Source of the DNA: CAYFRC01 sp050946115 | Lineage (GTDB): Bacteria > Bacillota > Clostridia > Christensenellales > Aristaeellaceae | DNA length: 64,000 bases | Assembly: GCA_050946115.1 (NCBI GenBank) | Contig: JBMNUF010000004.1 | Location: forward strand, 62,001-126,000 | Direction of reading: 5' to 3' | Part shown: positions 60,594-64,000 of the stretch, one piece after another | How positions within the stretch are numbered: position 1 is the first letter of the stretch | Layout of the letters: each line of letters begins with the position of its first letter | Position numbers and translations under genes: made by a program | The notes under the pieces: model-generated | Seen by the model: only the letters and a program-made list of their open reading frames with translations | Databases searched by the model: none | What the model was told of the DNA's origin: nothing

Positions 60594-62030
60594 TTACTGC
60601 CCGAAGTTGTAGCGAAGCACCGGGTTGCGCGCAGCCGCGACCTCGTCCGGCCGCCCGACGGGGCAATCGTGCGGTGCGCCGTGCAGCAGCTCGGGATCAG
60701 CGTGGGCTTCTTCCAAAATGCGCAGGAAGATGTCCGCCGCCTCGTCCAACGTCTCGCGGCTCTCGGTCTCGGTGGGCTCTGCCATCAGCGCCTCGTGCAC
60801 GATCAGCGGGAAGTACATCGTCGGCGGATGGATGCCGAAATCGAGCATGCGCTTGGCGACGTCCATGGCGGAAACGCCGGTTTCGCGCTTCAGGCGCTCC
60901 AGCGTCATGACGAATTCGTGCATACAGATGGCGTCGTGGGACATATCATATGCGCCCTTCAGCCTGTGCATCAGGTAGTTGGCGTTCAACACCGCGCCCG
61001 CGGCGGCTTCGGGGATGCCCTGCTTGCCCAGCATGAGGATGTAGGTCAGCGCGCGCACGTTCACGAGGAAGTTGCCGTAGAAGGAGCGCACCTGCCCCAT
61101 CGAGCACTCGGGGTCGTAAAAGCGGTACGCGCCGTTTTCCTCGCGGATGCGCGGCTTCGGCAAGAACGGCTCCAAAAACGCCTTGCAGCCCACGGGGCCG
61201 CTGCCGGGGCCGCCGCCGCCGTGCGGGGTGGAGAAGGTTTTGTGCAGGTTCAGGTGCACGCAGTCAAAGCCCATATCGCCCGGGCGCACGCGCCCCATGA
61301 TGGCGTTCAGGTTTGCGCCGTCGTAGTAGCACAGGCCGCCCGCATGGTGGACGATCTCGGTGATCTCCAAGATATTGGGGTCGAACAGCCCAAGCGTGTT
61401 GGGGTTGGTGAGCATAAGCCCCGCGGTATCGGGCCCGACCGCCGCCCGCAAGGCGTCCAGATCCACGCAGCCCCTGTCATCGGAAGGCACGGAGACGACG
61501 GAGAAGCCCGCCATCACCGCCGATGCGGGGTTGGTGCCGTGCGCGGAGTCCGGCACGATGATCTTCGTGCGCGCCGCGTCGTTTCGGGACTGGTGGTAGC
61601 GGCGGATGAGCAAAAGCCCCGTGTATTCGCCGTGCGCGCCCGCCGCGGGCTGAAAGGTCATGCCGTCCATGCCCGTGATCTCGCACAGGAGCTTTTCGAG
61701 CGTATAGAGCAGCTCCATGCAGCCCTGCGCCGTCTCTTCGCTTTGCAGCGGGTGGATGCCGGTGAAGCCGGGGTGCGATGCCATCTCCTCGTTGATTTGG
61801 GGGTTGTACTTCATCGTGCAGGAACCGAGCGGATAAAACCCGTCGTTCACGCCGTGCGTCTGCTTGGCGAGCTGCGTATAATGGCGGCTTAGGTCGACCT
61901 CGGAAATCTCCGGAAGCTTCGGCGCTTCGGCGCGCAGCAGCGCGGGGTCGAACGAGAAGGCGGGCGTATCGCACGCCGGAATCAGGCACTGTCCGCGCCC
62001 CTTTCGGCTCCGTTCAAACAAAAGCTTCAT
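60594..62030 (-). CDS. gcvPB: Glycine dehydrogenase (decarboxylating) subunit 2
   Basis: 478 residues; C-terminal half of split P protein, carrying the PLP lysine in HLNLHKTFSTPHGGGGPG. Other motifs: GFYPLGSCTMKYNP, PDSAHGTNPASA. Last gene of the operon; AGGGAGG ribosome site lies inside gcvPA. Confidence 0.97.
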   Translation of the reverse strand: MKLLFERSRKGRGQCLIPACDTPAFSFDPALLRAEAPKLPEISEVDLSRHYTQLAKQTHGVNDGFYPLGSCTMKYNPQINEEMASHPGFTGIHPLQSEETAQGCMELLYTLEKLLCEITGMDGMTFQPAAGAHGEYTGLLLIRRYHQSRNDAARTKIIVPDSAHGTNPASAVMAGFSVVSVPSDDRGCVDLDALRAAVGPDTAGLMLTNPNTLGLFDPNILEITEIVHHAGGLCYYDGANLNAIMGRVRPGDMGFDCVHLNLHKTFSTPHGGGGPGSGPVGCKAFLEPFLPKPRIREENGAYRFYDPECSMGQVRSFYGNFLVNVRALTYILMLGKQGIPEAAAGAVLNANYLMHRLKGAYDMSHDAICMHEFVMTLERLKRETGVSAMDVAKRMLDFGIHPPTMYFPLIVHEALMAEPTETESRETLDEAADIFLRILEEAHADPELLHGAPHDCPVGRPDEVAAARNPVLRYNFGQ

Positions 62031-63343
62031 TTCCCGCTCACCTCCCTGCAGATTTCCGCCAGGCGATCGATCTGGCTCTTCGTGTTCTTTTCGGTGCAGC
62101 ACCAGAGGATGCCGCCCTCGACGGGCAGCCCTCCCAAAATCCCTTCGCGATCCAGCCGCTCTTGCAGCGCATTAGGCGATACGGGGCAGGAGGAGACGAA
62201 TTCGTGGAAGAAGGGCTTATTCGTCTTCGGCGCAAAGCCGGGGATGTCGCTTAAGAGAGATGCGAGATAGTGCGCGTGCGATGCGGAATTTTCCGCCGCG
62301 CGCTTCAGCCCGTTAGGCCCCATGGCGGCGAGGTATACGGACGCCGTCATGGCGCAGAGCGCCTGGTTGGAACAGATGCTCGAGGATGCCTTTTCGCGGC
62401 GGATGTGCTGTTCCCGCGCCTGCAGCGTGAGCACGAAGCAGCGCCTGCCGTCCTTATCCGCCGTCTCGCCGACGATGCGCCCGGGCAGCTTTCGCATGAG
62501 GGGCGCTTTGCACGCAATGAACCCCAGATAGGGCCCGCCATAGCCCAGCGGCATGCCCAAAGGCTGTCCATCGCCCACGGCGATATCGGCGCCGCATTCG
62601 CCCGGAGTTTTCAAAAGCCCCAAGGAAATGGGGTTTGCACCCATGATGACCTTCGCGCCGGCGGCGTGTGCGGCGGAGGCGATCGCTTGTACATCCTCTA
62701 TCACCCCGTAGAAATTCGGACTCTGGATGTATACGCAGGCGGGCTTTCCCTTGAGTGCGTCCTCAAGGGCACCGATATTTAGTGCATAGTCTGCGGAGGG
62801 GAGCACCGTCACGGGGACGCTGCGGCTTTCGCAATAGGTCTTGATGACCTCGATTGCCTGCGGGTCCGCCGTATCGGGGAGCAGCACGCCGGTCTTTCTG
62901 TTCTCCTGGCACATCATGACCGCCTCGGCTGCGGCGGTCGCGCCGTCGTATACGGAGGCGTTGGAAACGTCCATGCCGGTCAGTTCGCAAATCTGCGTCT
63001 GGTACTCGAAGATGGACTGCAATATCCCCTGGCTGATCTCCGCCTGATACGGGGTGTACGCCGTTCGAAATTCCTCCTTGGAGGTCACGGCCTTCACGAC
63101 AGAGGGGATGTAGTGGTCGTACGCGCCCGCGCCGCGAAAGATGTGCCGATAGCGCACGTTCTTTTCCGCCATGGCGGAGACGGCGGAGGCGACTTCCATC
63201 TCGCTTAAGCCCTCGGGGATGTGCAGCTCTTTCAGCTTTGCGGAATCGGGCACGTCGCGATACAGCTCTTCCACAGAGGAATAGCCGATATCTTCCAGCA
63301 TCCGCTGCCGCTCCTCCTTCGTGGAGGGGATATAACCTGCCAT
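62027..63343 (-). CDS. gcvPA: Glycine dehydrogenase (decarboxylating) subunit 1
   Basis: 438 residues; N-terminal half of split P protein. MAGYIPSTKEERQRMLEDIG start, GAGAYDHYIPSVVK, PYQAEISQGILQSIFEYQT, GEYGG-like GMPLGYGGPYLGF. 4-base overlap with gcvPB, one-base overlap with gcvH, so strict stoichiometric expression is expected. Confidence 0.97.
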   Translation of the reverse strand: MAGYIPSTKEERQRMLEDIGYSSVEELYRDVPDSAKLKELHIPEGLSEMEVASAVSAMAEKNVRYRHIFRGAGAYDHYIPSVVKAVTSKEEFRTAYTPYQAEISQGILQSIFEYQTQICELTGMDVSNASVYDGATAAAEAVMMCQENRKTGVLLPDTADPQAIEVIKTYCESRSVPVTVLPSADYALNIGALEDALKGKPACVYIQSPNFYGVIEDVQAIASAAHAAGAKVIMGANPISLGLLKTPGECGADIAVGDGQPLGMPLGYGGPYLGFIACKAPLMRKLPGRIVGETADKDGRRCFVLTLQAREQHIRREKASSSICSNQALCAMTASVYLAAMGPNGLKRAAENSASHAHYLASLLSDIPGFAPKTNKPFFHEFVSSCPVSPNALQERLDREGILGGLPVEGGILWCCTEKNTKSQIDRLAEICREVSGK

Positions 63344-63729
63344 TATGCTTCCTCCTCGGCGGCGCATACGGCCTCGTAGGCGACGGAATCCATCAGTTCA
63401 TCCTCTGCGACGGTGCCCTCGACCTTGATGAACCACGCGCCGTAGGGATCCTCATTCACCTGTTCGGGCGCGTCGAGCAGCGCCTCGTTCACTTCGACCA
63501 CCTTGCCGGAGACGGGGCTGTACACGTCGGAAACGGCCTTGACGGACTCCACGTCCGCGAAGGATTCGCCCGCGGTGACCTCGTCATCCGCCTGCGGAAG
63601 CTGGATAAACACGATGTCGCCCAGGGCGTTCGCGGCGAATTCCGTGAGGCCGACTACGAGAAGGCCGTCCTCCTCTTTCACCCATTCGTGCGATTTGGAG
63701 TACTTCAGGTTCTCGGGATAGTTTGCCAT
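63343..63729 (-). CDS. gcvH: Glycine cleavage system H protein
   Basis: 128 residues; lipoyl carrier shuttling the aminomethyl group between P and T. Lipoylated Lys in ESVKAVSDVYSP near residue 64. Start at 63729 follows AAGGAGG. Confidence 0.97.
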   Translation of the reverse strand: MANYPENLKYSKSHEWVKEEDGLLVVGLTEFAANALGDIVFIQLPQADDEVTAGESFADVESVKAVSDVYSPVSGKVVEVNEALLDAPEQVNEDPYGAWFIKVEGTVAEDELMDSVAYEAVCAAEEEA

Positions 63730-63751
63730 GATGATATCCTCCTTACTGTTT

Positions 63752-64000
63752 TCAAGCCTTTTCGTCGATGAACGGCAGGGGTACGATTTCGGCGGCGACG
63801 CGGCGCCCGCGCACATCTACCTCGATGGCGGTTCCAAGCGCGGTGTGCTTTTTATCCACTAAGGCCATGGCGACGGCCTTACCGACATACGGGCAGAAGG
63901 TGCCGGAAGTGGTGGCGCCGATGCGTTCTTCTCCGATAAACGCGTCCTGATGCTCGCGCAAGATGCCCCTTCCCGTGACCGAAAGCCCCACGCGGATTCG
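63752..64000 (-). CDS. gcvT: Aminomethyltransferase (T protein), C-terminal part, cut by window edge
   Basis: The last 82 codons: GERIG-type segment GEERIGATTSGTFCPYVGK and VDVRGRRVAAEIVPLPF, both characteristic of the GcvT C-terminal barrel. First gene of the gcvT-gcvH-gcvPA-gcvPB operon; the start lies outside. Confidence 0.93.
   Translation of the reverse strand, partial: RIRVGLSVTGRGILREHQDAFIGEERIGATTSGTFCPYVGKAVAMALVDKKHTALGTAIEVDVRGRRVAAEIVPLPFIDEKA

Overview
The window looks like a chromosomal contig from an anaerobic Bacillota, most likely a Clostridia-class gut or other host-associated lineage. Pointers are Clostridia-style gene organisation (ispH fused to ribosomal protein S1, a T-box leader on leuS, an EcfA1-EcfA2-EcfT module, KtrAB, a split glycine decarboxylase gcvPA/gcvPB), oxygen-defence proteins of anaerobes (rubredoxin, rubrerythrin with an N-terminal rubredoxin domain, ferritin, a siroheme reductase) and strong Shine-Dalgarno sites with sigma-A-like TTGACA/TATAAT promoters. 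Base composition is fairly GC-rich except for one AT-rich island at about 3.5-4.9 kb.

Layout. 0-3.3 kb: 5' end of pgk (minus) and ecfA1-ecfA2-ecfT. 3.3-5 kb: AT-rich island with a frameshifted HD-like gene. 5-8.8 kb: siroheme/Fe-S reductase (minus) divergent from an iron/cobalamin/heme-type ABC importer. 8.8-13.6 kb: rubredoxin (minus) and a four-gene sugar ABC importer. 13.9-15.1 kb: a URO-D-fold gene interrupted by an in-frame TAG. 15.1-16.4 kb: accessory stretch with small ORFs and several good promoters. 16.4-24.5 kb: a complete type II-A CRISPR-Cas locus: antisense tracrRNA, cas9, cas1, cas2, csn2, leader and an array of 29 repeats and 28 spacers. 24.8-26.8 kb: KtrAB potassium uptake. 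27-30.6 kb: a tightly packed run of small redox, repair and conserved genes. 30.6-33.1 kb: two near-identical ZIP transporters (minus) and a ferritin. 33.2-40.3 kb: glutamate dehydrogenase, a RidA/D-aminoacylase/D-threonine-aldolase operon, a cluster of diverged terminator-bearing repeats, a metallophosphoesterase and a threonine aldolase. 40.4-50.6 kb: glnS-cmk-plsC, ispH-S1 fusion, T-box/leuS, a histidine kinase and a PRPP-synthetase-like gene. 50.7-57.6 kb: rubrerythrin, a four-domain persulfide/CoA-disulfide reductase divergent from a small monooxygenase-like gene, and a large secreted repeat protein. 57.8-64 kb: rplS-rbgA, a PHP-domain protein, tRNA-Leu and the gcvT-gcvH-gcvPA-gcvPB operon (minus, gcvT cut by the window edge).

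The most notable system is the CRISPR-Cas locus. All nuclease residues of Cas9 are present, the four cas genes overlap as ATGA or GTGA, the array promoter lies in the csn2 stop codon, the leader ends in ATTTGAG, and the tracrRNA is read antisense to the cas9 5' leader from a promoter ending next to the cas9 start codon. Other points of interest are an internal ribosome-binding site inside ispH-S1 that could release free S1, the amber-interrupted URO-D gene, the duplicated ZIP gene including its promoter, and a repeat family at 37.9-38.3 kb.
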